A stretch of 64,000 nt of DNA from Aphrophora alni. Taxonomy: Eukaryota; Arthropoda; Insecta; Hemiptera; Aphrophoridae. The first letter of the stretch is position 1, and every line of letters begins with the position of its first letter. A model generated the notes under the pieces. It was not told the origin of the DNA and made no database searches. It saw nothing but the letters and a program-made list of their open reading frames with translations. Positions 1-13,506 of this stretch are shown in pieces. Both the position numbers and the translations under genes were made by a program. The stretch spans positions 103,435,340 to 103,499,339 of the forward strand of contig OY740772.1 in assembly GCA_963513935.1 (NCBI GenBank). The letters run 5' to 3'.

Positions 1-342
1 TGTCATAAAGTACGAGATCAATTTCACTCGTATTAAGTACGTCAGACATAATGTTCACAGTTATTAAGAAGTTTAAAAGAATAAAAACCGCACAATGTTT
101 CAATAAAACTACTACGCATGGACGCGCGCGTTGTACAAAATCCAACAACTATGACGCGACTTGTTTCAACTCTCACTGACAACTGTTTGACCTTGACTAG
201 AGTGACATCCTGTGAGATAGGGGTAGGGGGAGATATGGTGGAGGAATACATCACGGTTGCCTTGTGGAGACACAAAATTACTCCCTTTAAAACAAAAAAA
301 CCCTTACTGTTGTACTTTGTACAACAGCGCGCGTCCCGAAAG
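1..342. other. Unique sequence left of the duplication
   Basis: Sequence before the duplicated block begins. It is less AT-rich than the rest and includes a GC-rich inverted repeat (listed separately). No gene with recognisable protein similarity or splice structure is visible. Its right edge is the left breakpoint of the large duplication. Confidence 0.5.
120..336. repeat. GC-rich inverted repeat of about 20 bp enclosing about 175 bp
   Basis: Positions 120-139 (starting GGACGCGCGC and ending GTTGTACAAA) are the reverse complement of 316-336, apart from one extra T in the right arm. The right arm overlaps a perfect palindrome, GTTGTAC-TTT-GTACAAC, at 309-325. This could be the termini of a small inverted-repeat transposon relic or simply a cruciform-forming sequence. 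It ends 7 bp before the duplicated block starts. Confidence 0.55.
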
Positions 343-853
343 GTTAATCAAATTAAATATCCATTTTTTAATATGATTTAGTTAAAAACATCGACGGAAG
401 TAATAAAAATTGTTAAATAAACTCTAGTTGCTATTGTTCCAAGTAATTAAGTTATCGGTTAATAAAAAACAAAATATATCAATCCACAAAAATTATAAAA
501 AACAGAACAACCCTTGTCTTAATTTAGTTAAATAATAGTTTATATCATCACTAATTCATATATAAAACGCTACATGCACACATTTAAAACATTACTTACC
601 ATCATCCAAACGATTACAAAACATACCTCTAAGATCATTTATACAAGCCATCATGAGACAGATACAAGTCCGTTGAGGAGGAGCCAGTAGACAGCTTGAC
701 CTTAGAGAAAACAATAGGGACCATATGGGTTTGCCAAATCGTTTTCCCACTGGTACAGTTCTTTGGCACTGCTTTTCTTCTACAGTTACGTTCATTTAAG
801 GCAGTCGGAAAAACCATAGATACTGCATTTTTTCCTCAGTCTAAAAGAGCATA

Positions 854-856
<3 letters not shown>

Positions 857-938
<82 letters not shown>
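857..938. repeat. (TA)n microsatellite, about 41 units
   Basis: Uninterrupted TA dinucleotides followed by a short CA run. The matching tract in copy B (47631-47674) has about 22 units, so the locus is length-variable. Confidence 0.95.
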
Positions 939-946
<8 letters not shown>

Positions 947-2159
947 AAAATACATTCATAGCTGCTGCTAAAATGATTATCAGAAATTTCTCTACATAAA
1001 CAATGTTTTTTCCCAAATAAATGTAATGGAAATCTTTCTCCTCAAATTGCAAGAAACTTCAATTTAAAACTAATATTTATTTTTGTTCTGGGTTATTACT
1101 ATTATTACAGGGGAAATAATTAATACCATTGAAGGAAAATGTGTTTTAAAAATAAATATGTCAGTACCGCTGATATAATATTAATGTATCCATTAGACTA
1201 CACATGTTTAAATTATTAAAAGGAAAAAACTACTTATTTACATAACTCTATTAGCATTCCAAGATGTCAATAGCCATGTGCAGGAAGCTGTTCGAATTGA
1301 CAACCGCACTACTCTAGCTCTCCTATTGGCTGTTACCCAGCGGAGATGATTCGTGGCGCATAGTATAAACAATAGTGTTGAGGTTGCCTCTATTGAATTT
1401 ATTTAAACTGTACATATGATTTGCAATAAACCAATTATGTAGGTTAACCTTAAAGGTCTTTATTTTTTGTACAGGCCTTAATCCTAAATTACAGTAGTTG
1501 TTTTAAGCGACTTGGTCAATCTATAATAGGGAACATCAACAATAAATCATTCTAGTATAATAACTAGTTTTGGAAAAATCAGAATATTAAAAAAAAGTTT
1601 TTTTAAATGATAATTAGCAAAAATATATACCGGGTGTCCCACGGAAAAACTTTCAGGATGTATTGTACTGTTAAAAATAAAGAGAAAAAGTTCATATAAA
1701 TATACCCCCTAAAATGGTTAGTTTTCTATCTAGCTACCATTTTTTATTTTGAACAAAAAAATTCTTGTTTTGAACAGCAAATGATAGAGTTGAAATTTTT
1801 ACTTGGTACTATAAAGACCCAATTTGAGAAAAATTATCAACAGATTTCCTTTCAAAATGGCTGCCATTTAAAACGTTTAACATAGAATATTTAGAAAACC
1901 GTTAATTTTACCAAAAAAAAAAAAAAGTAGAAGAGACAAAAAGGTTTCCTCATGGCGCATAGAATGGTTAAAAAAAAAAGTTTTCTCCAGGTTAAAGAAT
2001 AATTGTGTTGTTCACGAGAAAGTGGAAACATAATTTCTTGGTAATTCTACACAATATGAGAGATTAGCCTTGAACAAAAATTGTCTGTGATTTTTAATTT
2101 CATTCCGAATTGATTGATATAAAAAAAAACTACACAAATTTTAAAAACAGTTTTTTATT

Positions 2160-2457
2160 AAAACAACAGAAAAAATAGGCAGAAAACCATTTTATTTTGA
2201 GTTCTTTGATTAATGTAAATAATGTCTATACAAATTTTAATTAAAACAACAGACACAACATAGGCAGAAAATCATTTTATTTTGAGTTCTTTGATTAATG
2301 TAAATAATGTCTATACAAATTTTAATTAAAACAACAGACACAACATAGGCAGAAAACCATTTTATTTTGAGTTCTTTGATTAATGTAAATAATGTCTATA
2401 CAAATTTTAATTAAAACAACACACAAAACATAGGCAGAAAATCATTTTATTTTGTAC
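2160..2457. repeat. Minisatellite with 83-85 bp unit, four units in copy A
   Basis: Units begin with AAAACAACAG (last unit AAAACAACAC) at 2160, 2243, 2328 and 2413. Each runs through a segment with GAGTTCTTTGATTAATG and ends with ACAAATTTTAATT; the last unit is cut short. Copy B holds only the first-type unit and the final partial one (48892-49018), so the arrays differ by two units of 85 bp. Confidence 0.9.
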
Positions 2458-3424
2458 ATAATAAACATTCTTTGTAATATCAAAGAACAAAAATATAATT
2501 AAATTATAAATGATAACAAACATCAGTTACAGTAATTGTTTAAATTTCCTCCTTCACAATGTTAGATAGCACTCTGTCCAATGTAAGAGGATTAATTTGA
2601 TTTTTTTAAAATATACATTGAAGAATTTAATTTTGAAACCACTGGTCAAACCTACAAATTTGGTATCTCAATTGATAGACTGTTCACATAGACATCTCCA
2701 GTTTCTTCTATTTTTTGGTATATAATATAATTTTTTTCCTAAATTTAGGGCTAGGTCAAAATTTTTCACTTATTTGAGGGGAAAAAAAGATTCAATAAGA
2801 AGATTTGCTAAGGCTGTCATTGAAAACAATAATCTAAAATAACCAATGTTTAGAAGATTATCGTATTTGAAATTAACTTAATTTTAGGTATATATTTAAG
2901 TACTTAACACAGTTATACATAACCACAAAAAGAAACATGGTTCACTTCATTAACCAAGGAAAATTACATTTATAATACATATAATTAGGGGGGAAATAAG
3001 AAGAAGGTAACAAAGAGGAAGTATAATAATAATACATAGAGTATAAACAACAGTTATCACAACTTTTTTGTTATATCACTTAACTTCTGATCACTAATCG
3101 AAAGTAAAAGTTTCTGGTTGTGTATTTTATTTTTTTGTTCCAAATTTCACTAATTTATATTGCTAATGAAATGAAATTGTAAAAGCTTTTTAGTTCAATA
3201 GTTGTAATAGTTTTACCAAATTCCAACAGAATGCGTAGGGACTACCAAAAATGACTAATAGTTGTGGTAATTAATGAACAATCTGATGAAGGGAGAAAAT
3301 CTTGCAGGGCCAGCCTAAGGTAGGCATTCCTCAATGTCTAACCAGCCCTGATGTCCGAGAAGGTCACTGCTCCTCACTAAAGGAATTTAATGGCCCATAT
3401 GACAGCTCGATGTCGGGCAGTTAA

Positions 3425-4315
3425 ATTGACACTACTGACCCATCTGCCACTACCAACGAACGGCCTTTTAAGGTCGTTTGAAAGAAGAGGAAGAAGGAGT
3501 TAATTTCTGACTCAGACAGGTTCAGTAAGGTGAATAAGCGAGCAATGGACTCTGGAACCTTTAAGGCTCCACAGCCCTTTGCAAATGCCATTGCGCTTAA
3601 ACAGGACGCCCCTACAGGAAGTACTGGGGCATCAGTCAAGATTTCTCCTATTACCATCTACCCAGACAACACCAGGCTGGTGGAAATCAACCGTCAATTT
3701 AAAGCTAAGTACAACCCATATTTCTATATGGTGGTAAAGGTGAAGGACGGAGTGTGACTCCAAACCTCGACCTACAATGATTACATCAACCTACAGAGGT
3801 TCTTGGATAAAAACAATGTCCCTCACCATATATATCATCTGTCGAATGAATGGACGTACAAAGTTGTCCTTCGTGGCATTGATGAGGAGACATACTCATC
3901 TGAGGTGAAAACTGATCTGGAGAGCCGGGGTATTAAGGTACTAACGGTATCTCAAATGCATGGGCACTACAACAGGAAGCCCCTCCCAAGGTTTCTGGTA
4001 GAGCTGCCTTCTGATAAGGTTGCCAGCACTGTCCTAGACCTGAAGGAGGTACTCTGTATGAAGGTATGCGCCGAGGCCTATAAGCCCCCCCCCAATACAC
4101 CTACCCAGTGTTTTAAGTGCCAATGGTTTGGCCATACGACAAGCTGCTATAAGGCCAAGCCCACGGGGTGTAAAATGTGGGCAGGAACATGGCTCAAAAA
4201 ATGTGAACCCTCAAGGGAGAACTTCAAGTGCGTCCTTTGTGGGAAGTCGCACACCGCGAATTATCGTGGATGTGAGGCCGATAAACAAGCAGCACGAGGC
4301 ATCAATGCCAGGTAG
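3425..4315 (+). pseudogene. LINE ORF1 (Gag-like zinc-knuckle protein), broken
   Basis: One frame reads from about 3425 to the TAG at 4313-4315, interrupted by TGA at 3479 and 3755. After a basic stretch (KKRKKE) and a linker comes the pre-zinc-knuckle region with NEWTYKVVLRGIDEE, typical of jockey ORF1 proteins. It is followed by a CCHC knuckle (C-x2-C-x4-H-x4-C beginning CFKC), a degenerate second knuckle that has lost key Cys/His residues, and a third beginning CVLC. In the family this protein coats the LINE RNA. Proline/threonine-rich fragments with stops continue to about 4880 and are probably the decayed C-terminus. The nine-C run at 4085-4093 keeps the knuckles in frame here; copy B has eight. 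Confidence 0.82.
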
Positions 4316-4894
4316 GAAAAGGCAAATATTGACTCTGCCAAGCCAACTCCACACACCAGGCCCCCTGCCACCCCCAACATACAAGGCTAAATGATTCGTA
4401 TGTTCAAAAATCTATTCAGAAGGTTGCATCAACATCACAGGCACCAACGACAGTTCCATTAAGAAACTAATGTACCCACTGTGTCAACAGTACCCATAGC
4501 CCCAAAGGAGAAGGCTCAGGTTTCTCTAAAGGAGAAGGTAATACTTGCTCTTAAAGAGCAGCCAAAGCCTGCACCCAGGGAGCGGAGGACCCAGTGCACC
4601 AGGTCCGGTACCTCTCCATGTGCGCTGAGGTGACACAACCACAGACACCCACATTCATAACCACTCTACCCCAGAACACTACAACACAGCTCAATTCAGG
4701 AACACCCAACTCCAACATGTATTCACTCCAAACCCCCATTGAATCCGTCCTAAGAATGCTAAACCTAGCTTTCACTTGGGACGCATTTCTCCCTGCTTTC
4801 CTATAACTTCTATTATCCCTAATGACTACCCCTAACACTACCTTTTCATCCTTCCTGACTTCCCTCCTCAATACTATTAAGTCCGTATATAATA

Positions 4895-6960
4895 ATGGAC
4901 AATAAACTACCTGTACTATTTTGGAATGCTCAAGGCATTAAAAACAAAAAATTAGAATTTCTTCGCTATATGCAAAGAAATAACTATAAAATAACTTTAA
5001 TTTCAGAAACACAGCTAAAACCACACAATAAATTTACTCTTGAAAATTTTAAAATATACCGCACAGACGAACAAACAGTGCCGGAGGTGGTATGGCTGTA
5101 CTAATACATAAGCATATAAAACATGTTGAAATTTTGTTGCACACACTAATACACATTGAAGCTACGGCTATCAAGCTTGAGCTCAATGGCAGCCACACTA
5201 CACTCATTTCAGCGTACAATCCCCTGGGTATTACACCTAATATAGACAAAACTCCTGTTAGCTTCTAACAAAGTTGTCATCGCCGGGGACTTAATTCAGA
5301 ACACAAATGCTGGAGCTGCAGACATAGAAATTCAAGTGGGGGAATCCTTTTACCGCTACATCGAATCAAACAATGTTATACTACTGGCTCCCACTGAACC
5401 AACACACCTTAGCAATCACAACAGAGGACATCCTTGACTTGGTTGTTGCTAAGGGTTTGACGGTATCACCGCAACTGCACATAGATAGGGATCTGAATTC
5501 AGATCACTATCCTGTCATAATGGCGGTGGCTGGCAATCCTATTAGCAAGGTGCTGAACTACAGACTTGCTGATTGGGAGATGTTCTGTTAGTAAGTGGAT
5601 GGCTTGTTACCTAACTCTGATGAGGTTCTGTCTCCTCAGGACATTGACAATGCTGTTTATAAACTAACGGCAGCCATACAGGACGTGACGAAAGCTGTAG
5701 TGATGATTATATGCCAGCCTTGGCACCACACGTTCATACCACGACACATACTTGCGCGCATCAAGCGCCGCAATAGGCTAAGAAGGACATTACAGCAGGG
5801 AGTAAATAGATGTACACCACGTACACAACTAAATCGTCTCAAGAGATGAATTAAGATAGAACTAACTGAATTTCGAGCTAAGGCTTACAAGTTGAATTGG
5901 TCAGTGAGGAACCTGTATGGCCACTTGTAAAATACTTTACATGTGCTATCCCCCACTAATAGGCCCTCATGGACAGGTGGGGGACCCGGATGACAAGGTA
6001 AATCTATTTGCAGACACCCTGGAACAAGCGTTTCAACCAAATACTTAGCCCTCTGACCCAGTTTTCACTTCTAACAACACTTTACAATTCGCCTACTATC
6101 CTCACCAACACTCTATACACAATACAACCCTCACAGAAATTAAGAGGGCGATTTCACACACAAATGCCAGGAAAGATCCTGGGCCACTATTGGAAATACA
6201 ACACTCAAAAACTTATCGGAGAAAGTGCTCAGGTTCTTTATAAACATATTATGTAATGCAATTCTCCGCACTCAACATTTCCCTGCTGCTTGGAAAGAAG
6301 CTAAAATATTAGTTTTTCCCAAGCTGGGTAAGGACAAGCATAGGCCCGAATCCTACAGAGGCATTAGTTTGCTCAATACAATGAGCAAGGTCTTTGAGAA
6401 GATCCTGCTCAAACATATATACACACACAACATCTTGAGGCCGGAGCAATTCGGTTTCAGAACCAAATACTCCACATTACTTCAACTGCTAAGAGTTGTT
6501 GAATACGCTACCAGGGGTTTTAATGATAATCAATTAACCGAGTCAGTATTCCTGGACATTGAAAAGGCCTTTGATAGGGTTTGGCACAGTGGTCTCATAG
6601 ACAAACTTAGGCAATTCAACTTCCCAGACGGGCTGATACACTTAGGTCTTACCTAGCAGACCGCAAGCACAGGGTTGATGTAGACCTAACAACATCCACA
6701 CAGAGGACAATACAAGCTGGCGTGCCTCAAGGTTTGCTCATAGGGCCCGTATTGTTCATTATATACATCAACGACATTCCAACACTTGTCTTGATAACAC
6801 CAATGTGGCTATATATGCTGACGACACCGCGATATCCGCATAGTCATGGCAACCATGTATGATCTACAGTAGGTTACAAACTTCACTAACCAATACAGAG
6901 CCTGGAGAGTAAAGGTAAATGTGTCAGGTGCCAGGCGCTTTTGCTCTCTAAAAGAAACTG
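4895..6960 (+). pseudogene. LINE ORF2 (endonuclease plus reverse transcriptase), broken
   Basis: ORF2 starts at ATG 4895. The endonuclease shows LPVLFWNAQGI at its start, a catalytic-type LISETQ motif, and near 5480-5520 the LNSDHYPVI motif (the SDH active-site signature). The RT part is clearest at 6225-6656: a segment with HRPESYRGISLLN, EQFGFR, then LDIEKAFDRVWH (first catalytic Asp), AGVPQG near 6718 and YADD at 6813-6824. The pieces lie in different frames, with frameshifts near 5085, 5270 and 6655 and several stops. The normal role is nicking genomic DNA and target-primed reverse transcription; this copy is dead. Protein similarity was judged by motif only. Confidence 0.85.
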
Positions 6961-7030
6961 ACACACCATTAATATGCCCTTATGCTTATTCAACGCAATA
7001 TCTTTGTGTATTAGCTTCATTGACGCCTAC

Positions 7031-8476
7031 ACAAATATTACATTACAAATTATTTATTTATTTTAATTAAAAAAAGGTTAAAAATTAGGTTAAAAAACTA
7101 TTTTATTCTTGACTTTTCTTTAACTTCTAGTGTGTTCATGAGATATAGATGATAAAGTACATCTTCATCCACTTACCACTTTAGTTAAGTTTTGTTATGC
7201 TGTATTATATGAAACTAATAACTCGTATTAATCTTTTATGGCATTATCTCTTGTGTTTTGTGTGAAAGTAATTCATAAGTTAATTTTTTTGACAAATTAT
7301 TTTTATATTATGATTTTCATGATTTGTGTACATTTTTAAATCATATAAGAAGCCTTTTTTTCACTGCACTGTATATTTCTCATATTTTTTGTTATGTGAA
7401 AGTAATTTGTAAGGTTTTGATAATATGATTTTGTTTATTTTATAATTTGTTTATATTTTATCATGTAATAAGTACCTTCAATTTACTGAACTACACATTT
7501 CTCTTATGTTTATATTCCTATTATTAAATTAACATTTGTTGTCAAAAAGTGACGATAAAAATTAAATTAAAAAGGAGTTATAATGTCTATACATAAAATT
7601 TTCTTTTATAAAATCTTAAATATGCACCACAAGAACCTGCTATGTGCAAACATTAATAAAATGTACATTTGTTATGAAATGTGAGGCAAGTCAGAAATAA
7701 ATTAAATCCAAAAATATATAATGCAATCAATGATTACCATTAATAGTTAAAGAGATTTTGAAAAATATATTTTTTAACATTTTTCATCTTTCCAGGTTTT
7801 ATAAAAACAATGAAATATAGACTCAATCTAAAAACAAGTTTTAGAGAAGTATTAACTATGATAGTGGAAAGAACTGAAATTTTCTTGTAGTGTAAAAGGA
7901 TGTAGACAGTGGCATAAATAGCACCCCGCAACCCCAGCCGTGCAGGGGTGCGTGGCAAGTCAAGGAGTGCTGCAACCTGGGCACATACAAAATATATAAA
8001 GGAATTTAAAAACTAAAATGTAGTAAACATATTATCATCAAAATATATTTTATAGTGAACATCTTAATAAAACTGTTCCAAAAATAATATAACCATGGAT
8101 CAAAAGTTTGAAACCGTAATCATTATGGTTGTGCAGTCTGTTTACTACCAGTTAACAATAATGCCGCTCTGCCTTAACTTATCAAGACTTATTTGAGGAA
8201 TACGTTATCTAACCCCAGAGAGAGTTCTCTAGTAGTTTTGAGCACTGAACATGACCGGGCTCATGCTATCAACCTTAACACGTTAGCCAATAAGTATTTT
8301 CACATGAAGGAAAGAAGAGGTTTTAAATAATTGTAATTTTAATAACTTACAAGATTTTCGTAAATAATAACCTCGATGTTTGAAGTTGCAGTCTTTCTTT
8401 CCCTTTTATAGTTGATAAAATAGTTTAAACTTAAAGCTTGCTTGTTCTATTGAGTGTGATACTTCATAGCATTGGC
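7031..8476. other. AT-rich spacer, no gene recognised
   Basis: Low-complexity AT-rich DNA with no supported gene. A short minus-strand open frame at 7740-7958 has no recognisable similarity. A pyrimidine tract followed by CAG near 7796 could act as a splice acceptor, but no convincing exon follows. Confidence 0.4.
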
Positions 8477-8480
8477 ATGT

Positions 8481-10092
8481 TGTAATAATTCAAAAAAGAG
8501 ATGAAGTTATTTATTTTATTTATTAATTTGTTAATTTGCTCGACTATAGGGCGCCAGGTTTGCTTTAGCATACCAATTTTGAAAAAAGAATGAATTTAAA
8601 TATTTAAAAGAAAGAAAAAATATCTGGGGTCGTAAGTTCTTTTCACAGTGTACTTACAGTGATATTTGGTATTTAATGAAAACACTTGTCTCTGAAATGT
8701 TAACATAAAGATTTATTAAACTATTAGACAGATATAAAGTTTGAATAGTCATATTCAACATCTTACACTAACACATCCTATCAAATTACTCCTATTAAAA
8801 TGATATTGATAAGAAAAAGATCTGAATAAAGTTTATTTACTGACGTTATCTTACTTGTTGCAACATACAAAAAAAATGAATTTAATTGAAATAAGAATTG
8901 CATCCTTTTAAATTAATGCAAGTTATATTGTTTTACTGAATATCAGAAAATTTATAATTTGTTTTCTTCATAAAGTTTTAAGTTTAAGGATTTACCTTTT
9001 TTATTAAAATTCTAATCATCTATATATTTTATATCTAATATTAAACAACACAAATTCTATCAAATTCATACATAGTTTAAAAATAAGAGTTTCTGAAACG
9101 TGGATACCAAACACGTTATTGTTTCGTTGAAAACACTTTGAATCCGTGGTTGACTTCTCCTATTGTCCAAGACACCATGATCCCGCCTCGTGGAAATGCT
9201 CTCTCCCTTATGATGACATCCTCGAATCGTTTCTCCCTTTGTTTTATGGAATTCATATTTATTTTCTGTTTATTAAAATGAAAATTAATATTCATTTAAA
9301 TTAAAATTTCTTTTAATATTTCTCACAAATAACAGTCTTGTCTATAAATATTATCAACTCAGCATTAACACTGAAACACTGAACGTTCATGTCTCATTCT
9401 ACAAGTTTATACATTGGTTTAAAAGTTCACTATTTATAACAATCACGTTCAATACTTTGAATAAGGGTTTATAGTCCTATTGTCCAGAAAATATTCAAAA
9501 CTCAAACCTTTGACTCATGGAAGCCATTGCAAAGAAAAACCGCATGGTAATTCATTCTACTATATAACAAAGTCTCTCGTAAAGTCAGTCTCTAACAATT
9601 CTTTGTACACTGATTTTTCACTGTCTATACCTTATGTCAATATCAACTCTATTGTCCCTTCTAAATTATAAAATCTTACATTCTATCGGTTTTTTTATTG
9701 TTCTATTTGATAACGCACAAACGTCGAAATACGTCTGAACCCTTCAATCACTGAACTGAGACTCTTTTAGAAACAACCTGTCACTCCTAACGCTGGACTC
9801 AGACTGCCGTTACCATGAGGCAAATTCTCACTTCCGAAAGCGTTCTTTCCGGTTATTGTTCCCACGTTTTACCGCACTGCCGTAAAAATACACATATTTT
9901 ACATAACAAAACAAACAAACTAAATTACATTAAAATTAAACATAATAATTCATATTGTTGTCTTGAAAATCCATTTTTCTTTTATTAATGAAGTTACTAC
10001 ATTTAAATTATTATTTGAATCTCTTATCTCTTTGGCTTAACCGCGTCTTTTAAATGAGTCTATTTTAATATCTGACTTTTCACATTGTCACA
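8481..10092 (-). repeat. 3' LTR of the non-autonomous element
   Basis: 1612 bp, plus-strand ends TGTAATAATTC...ATTGTCACA. Nearly identical to 15429-17040. About 97 % similar by eye to the LTRs of the autonomous element. Confidence 0.95.
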
Positions 10093-10105
10093 AAACCCCA
10101 CAAGG

Positions 10106-10137
10106 TTTGTATTTCAATACAGGTATTGGAATACAAA
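10106..10137 (-). repeat. Hairpin next to the 3' LTR
   Basis: TTTGTATTTCAATAC pairs with GTATTGGAATACAAA over 14 of 15 positions with a 2-nt loop. It lies 13 bp from the LTR edge, where a polypurine tract would be expected. The same hairpin, same mismatch, is at 42389-42420 in the autonomous element. Confidence 0.7.
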
Positions 10138-12090
10138 GCTTATATATATATAAATTTCAAATCGAGAAAGAAAAAAAATTTTTTTTTTTTTTTTTTTTTA
10201 ATGGATGTTCAAGACATTTCATTTCAGAAGCTAAGGACCTCATGAAAGAAAATAAGTATCCCTAGTATACTTAATTTAAGAAAGATTCTCTTTTTACATA
10301 AAAAATTAAAATCTATTTGCTAAAATCCTATTTCACTATCTCAATTTGTTTGAGTCATCATAACTCATGTAAAAAAAAATATTATGAATCAATTAGTGCT
10401 AAGTCTTATCTCTATTTATACAATAAAACCCATCATCAGTTTCCTTTCCAACCTTGTTGGCTGAAACTTTCCATCAACATTTTTTGTTGACAGGATCCCG
10501 TCACTCAAAGCTTATCTCCCAGACAGCCGTCTATATACTTTTTCTCGTCTCATCCTCTTTGCCAAGACGACATTTCTACATCCTTTGAAAATCTACCTTT
10601 GACTCTAGATATTCATCTGAATAATTCCTTCAACTTAATACAATTTAAATTTTAAAACCTCTCATTTTTAATTAACATTATTACAAATTTATTTACTTAT
10701 TACTCAACATTGCTTCAATTCACCTTAAAACTTTTCAATTATCATCTTATATTATTACTCATTTTAATTTAAACCCAATAACTATTTATTCTTTATCAAT
10801 TCTCAATTACTCTTTGTCTTGCTGGGATAACATGTTAACTACTGATTTTACAATTACCAAAAACTCCTCTCTTCAACTAAATTTCAAAAATATAATATCA
10901 TCATCATCAAAAAAAATAAAATTACTTACAAAACTCATTTATTTATCTCAAAATTACCTCTTTACAATTGTATTGTCTCTCAGTATCCTATCTTAAAATT
11001 ATTTCCATCTTATCTTTCATATTTTAATAATTCAAGTTGCATTAATCCCCAAACAAATTCTTCATAATAAAAAACTCCTTATTATTTACCTATATTCTTT
11101 CATAAATAATCTCCTTATTTCAACGTAGCTTCCTTTAAAAATCATAATAATCGCCGTATTTCGTAGAATTCCTTAAATCTCCTCTTGTTTCATTAAAATC
11201 GTCGCATATTTCCTTTATTTCATTAAAATCGTCGTATATTTCCTTTATTTCATCGCAGTACTCAAAAAACCTCTTAAAAACTAAAAATTTACCATTAATG
11301 CAACCTAACTACCTTTTTTATAAAAGTTTCTTAACAGAACAACTTCATTTTAAATACCACTTTACTCAACAATTCTGTAAAGTCATCATCTTCATATAAA
11401 ACTCAAAAATCTCTCATTTAAACTACTTCTTATTAATATCTTCTTAATCATCTATATATTTGTTTACAAAAACTTCAAAAATATTAAATTTTACATTGTT
11501 TTCCCAGCTAACACCGTATTTCTTCAAAATCTTTAGACACCTTTATCAAATAACTGCTTAACATCATCTATTGTTTTAAATTTAAACATTATTTATCAAA
11601 AAATCGTTAATTATTTATTTCATTTATAAATTTCATCAAAACCTCTCTTATCATTACTAATTTATTATTCCTTCCTTTAAAAAACAAAAACTTAACCTCC
11701 TTTACTCCTTTTTTAACATCAAAAAACTTAAAAAACTTAATTATTATCTGTCTTGGCAAAACTCACATAAATTCTCAAACTTTAAACAACTATTCTTCAT
11801 ATTCACAAACCACAAATCATTTAAAACTAACTATTTTTCATCTTATCATCTAATCAATAATCCTTAATATTTATAACATCAAAACATACAACTTATCGTT
11901 TTACAATTTAACATCTAATTACCTATTCTAATCAGCTAATCAACATTTTTACAGTTTTATAAAAATTATACATTTAGTTACGTAAGTACTCCCTAATAAT
12001 GTCACGTCCGGTTTATTCCATGTATATGCAGCTTGATCGCGTCTGCATATATATCCTACAATTTGTTTGCCTTCAACATCTGTCTAAAAT

Positions 12091-12119
12091 TTATTACATG
12101 AAGTTTTTTCATGTAATAA
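12091..12119. repeat. Perfect 12-bp hairpin in the element's tail
   Basis: TTATTACATGAA and TTCATGTAATAA are exact reverse complements separated by 5 nt. In the autonomous element the equivalent (near 40434-40462) has its left arm changed, so the hairpin is not conserved. Confidence 0.6.
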
Positions 12120-13506
12120 TGTCACACTTATTTATGCATTTTTCTTCCTAACCTCTCCTACCACAGTCCTTCTAACCGCCTACTTTATACCGTGCATACT
12201 TCTAATTGCTCTTTAGACTCTTACACAGAGTAACATGTTGTGACGTTGAAATGTGCAGTGGTTGAATGCAATATCCCTACTTGATTCAAGATAAAACCCA
12301 AAACACATCCCTATTTCACAACACACCCTCTTATGCAGTCTCAGAATGCCTTATTCTTACGAATAAAACATTCTATTATTACTACACAAACGCCTACCTC
12401 CTCCCAAAATGTTCATGTACTCCTTAAATGCATCTACTCGAAGAAAATTTTAAAATTCATGAAAAATTTCATTAAAATTTTTTCATCCAAAGTTGAAATA
12501 ATGTTTATTTTTACCAAGTTTATTACTAGCATCGTCGATTTTCTGTTTATATAATCCTTTCTAGATGTTATTATTCAAATTCAAAAAGAAATTTTATTTT
12601 TAAAATTTATTCTAAGTCCTTTACTTAGAAATTTACTTTTCATTCTATCAAAGTTATTTAAGAAATCTACTTTTGTTCTTATTTACTTTATTTAAAACCA
12701 ATTATCCTTTATTTAAGTAGTTTTTTATTTGAAAACGCAAGTTAATTTTCGATTATACGTCAAAAGTTTTTCATTTTCAGAACAATAATTCTGTCACACG
12801 CTGTATCTCGTCTCAATGTCATGCAAAGGAATTCTAGGCCTGGTTTAAGCATAAACAAGTCCCCTCGATATGAGACAATCCTTATCTGTCTACTGATAAG
12901 ACATGAAGACCTTTTGGTTCCAATACGATCTGCAAATGAATCTCAACTCTCTCTCGTCACATTTTATTGAATATTTAATATTGAATCCACCTACTTAATA
13001 TTGCATATTTTTTCTTCAACACTACTCTGAATCCTCGCTTCGAACTAACTATCTTATCTATGTCACGTAAAATCAATATTTATCTTAGTATAAACAACGC
13101 TCGGTTATTCACTAACAATCTTGCAGCTCCAATGATCCTCTCATCTAACTAATCTGTTTTCGTCACGTTTTCTAAATATTAAGATCTTAATAAACATATA
13201 AAGTTGTTTACTGCTATAATCCAGCGTCTTTACTTTACAAATACCTAAACGTTTTCTAAAACTAAACTCTTAATATTTTACGCTTGGCTAATAATTATTT
13301 TCTATATTTTTGTCTTAGCTTACAAAATTCATTAGTACACACAAATTATTAATATTCATAACTCTTAATCATTCATTTTCAAACTTAAACTTACTTATTA
13401 ACAAAATCTTAACTACTTTTTATTAATTATTTTAAAAATCAAGTCCGTGTGTTTATAAAATGTCCTTACATTTATTTATTCATTCCAAATTTCAATTTAT
13501 TATGAC

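Larger units (their letters stand above)
343..3299. other. AT-rich spacer, no gene recognised
   Basis: No open frame with coding character. It contains the (TA)n tract at 857-938, a minisatellite at 2160-2457, and at about 1630-1960 a stretch starting GGGTGTCCCACGG that resembles the end of a dispersed insect repeat, although no matching second end was found. All of it is present in copy B. Confidence 0.5.
3300..7030 (+). mobile_element. Decayed jockey-clade LINE (copy A)
   Basis: A non-LTR retrotransposon with the jockey layout: a nucleic-acid-binding ORF1 with CCHC zinc knuckles, then an ORF2 carrying an AP-like endonuclease and a reverse transcriptase. The body starts near 3300 and can be followed past the RT YADD motif at 6813-6824 to about 7030. 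The usual C-terminal part of ORF2 after the RT and a clear poly(A) tail are not recognisable. Stops and frameshifts are found throughout, so it cannot move by itself. The same lesions occur in copy B, so the decay mostly predates the duplication. No target-site duplication was found. Confidence 0.85.
10093..13506 (-). other. Long 3' non-coding tail of the non-autonomous element
   Basis: Between the ORF stop and the 3' LTR, with no long open frame on either strand. From about 13147 down to 10093 it matches the tail of the autonomous element (39415-42433); 13148-13506 does not. It contains repeated GTCG-ATATTTCC motifs near 11166-11264 and two hairpins. Conservation of 3 kb of non-coding sequence in both elements suggests a cis function such as RNA packaging or 3'-end formation; this is an inference. 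Confidence 0.7.

Noticed and set aside
792..1052. 86-codon minus-strand frame through the (TA)n tract
   Set aside because: It is an Ile/Tyr repeat produced by the microsatellite; its length differs in copy B.
3421..3657. Minus-strand frame antisense to LINE ORF1
   Set aside because: The plus strand encodes recognisable LINE ORF1; the antisense frame is its shadow.
7740..7958. Minus-strand frame beginning MPRTPARLGLRG
   Set aside because: No domain, no splice or promoter support; the same in copy B only because of the duplication.
9480..9671. 63-codon open frame opposite to the LTR direction, present in all four young LTRs
   Set aside because: It starts at TTG, not ATG, has no recognisable domain, and its conservation is explained by the youth of the LTRs.
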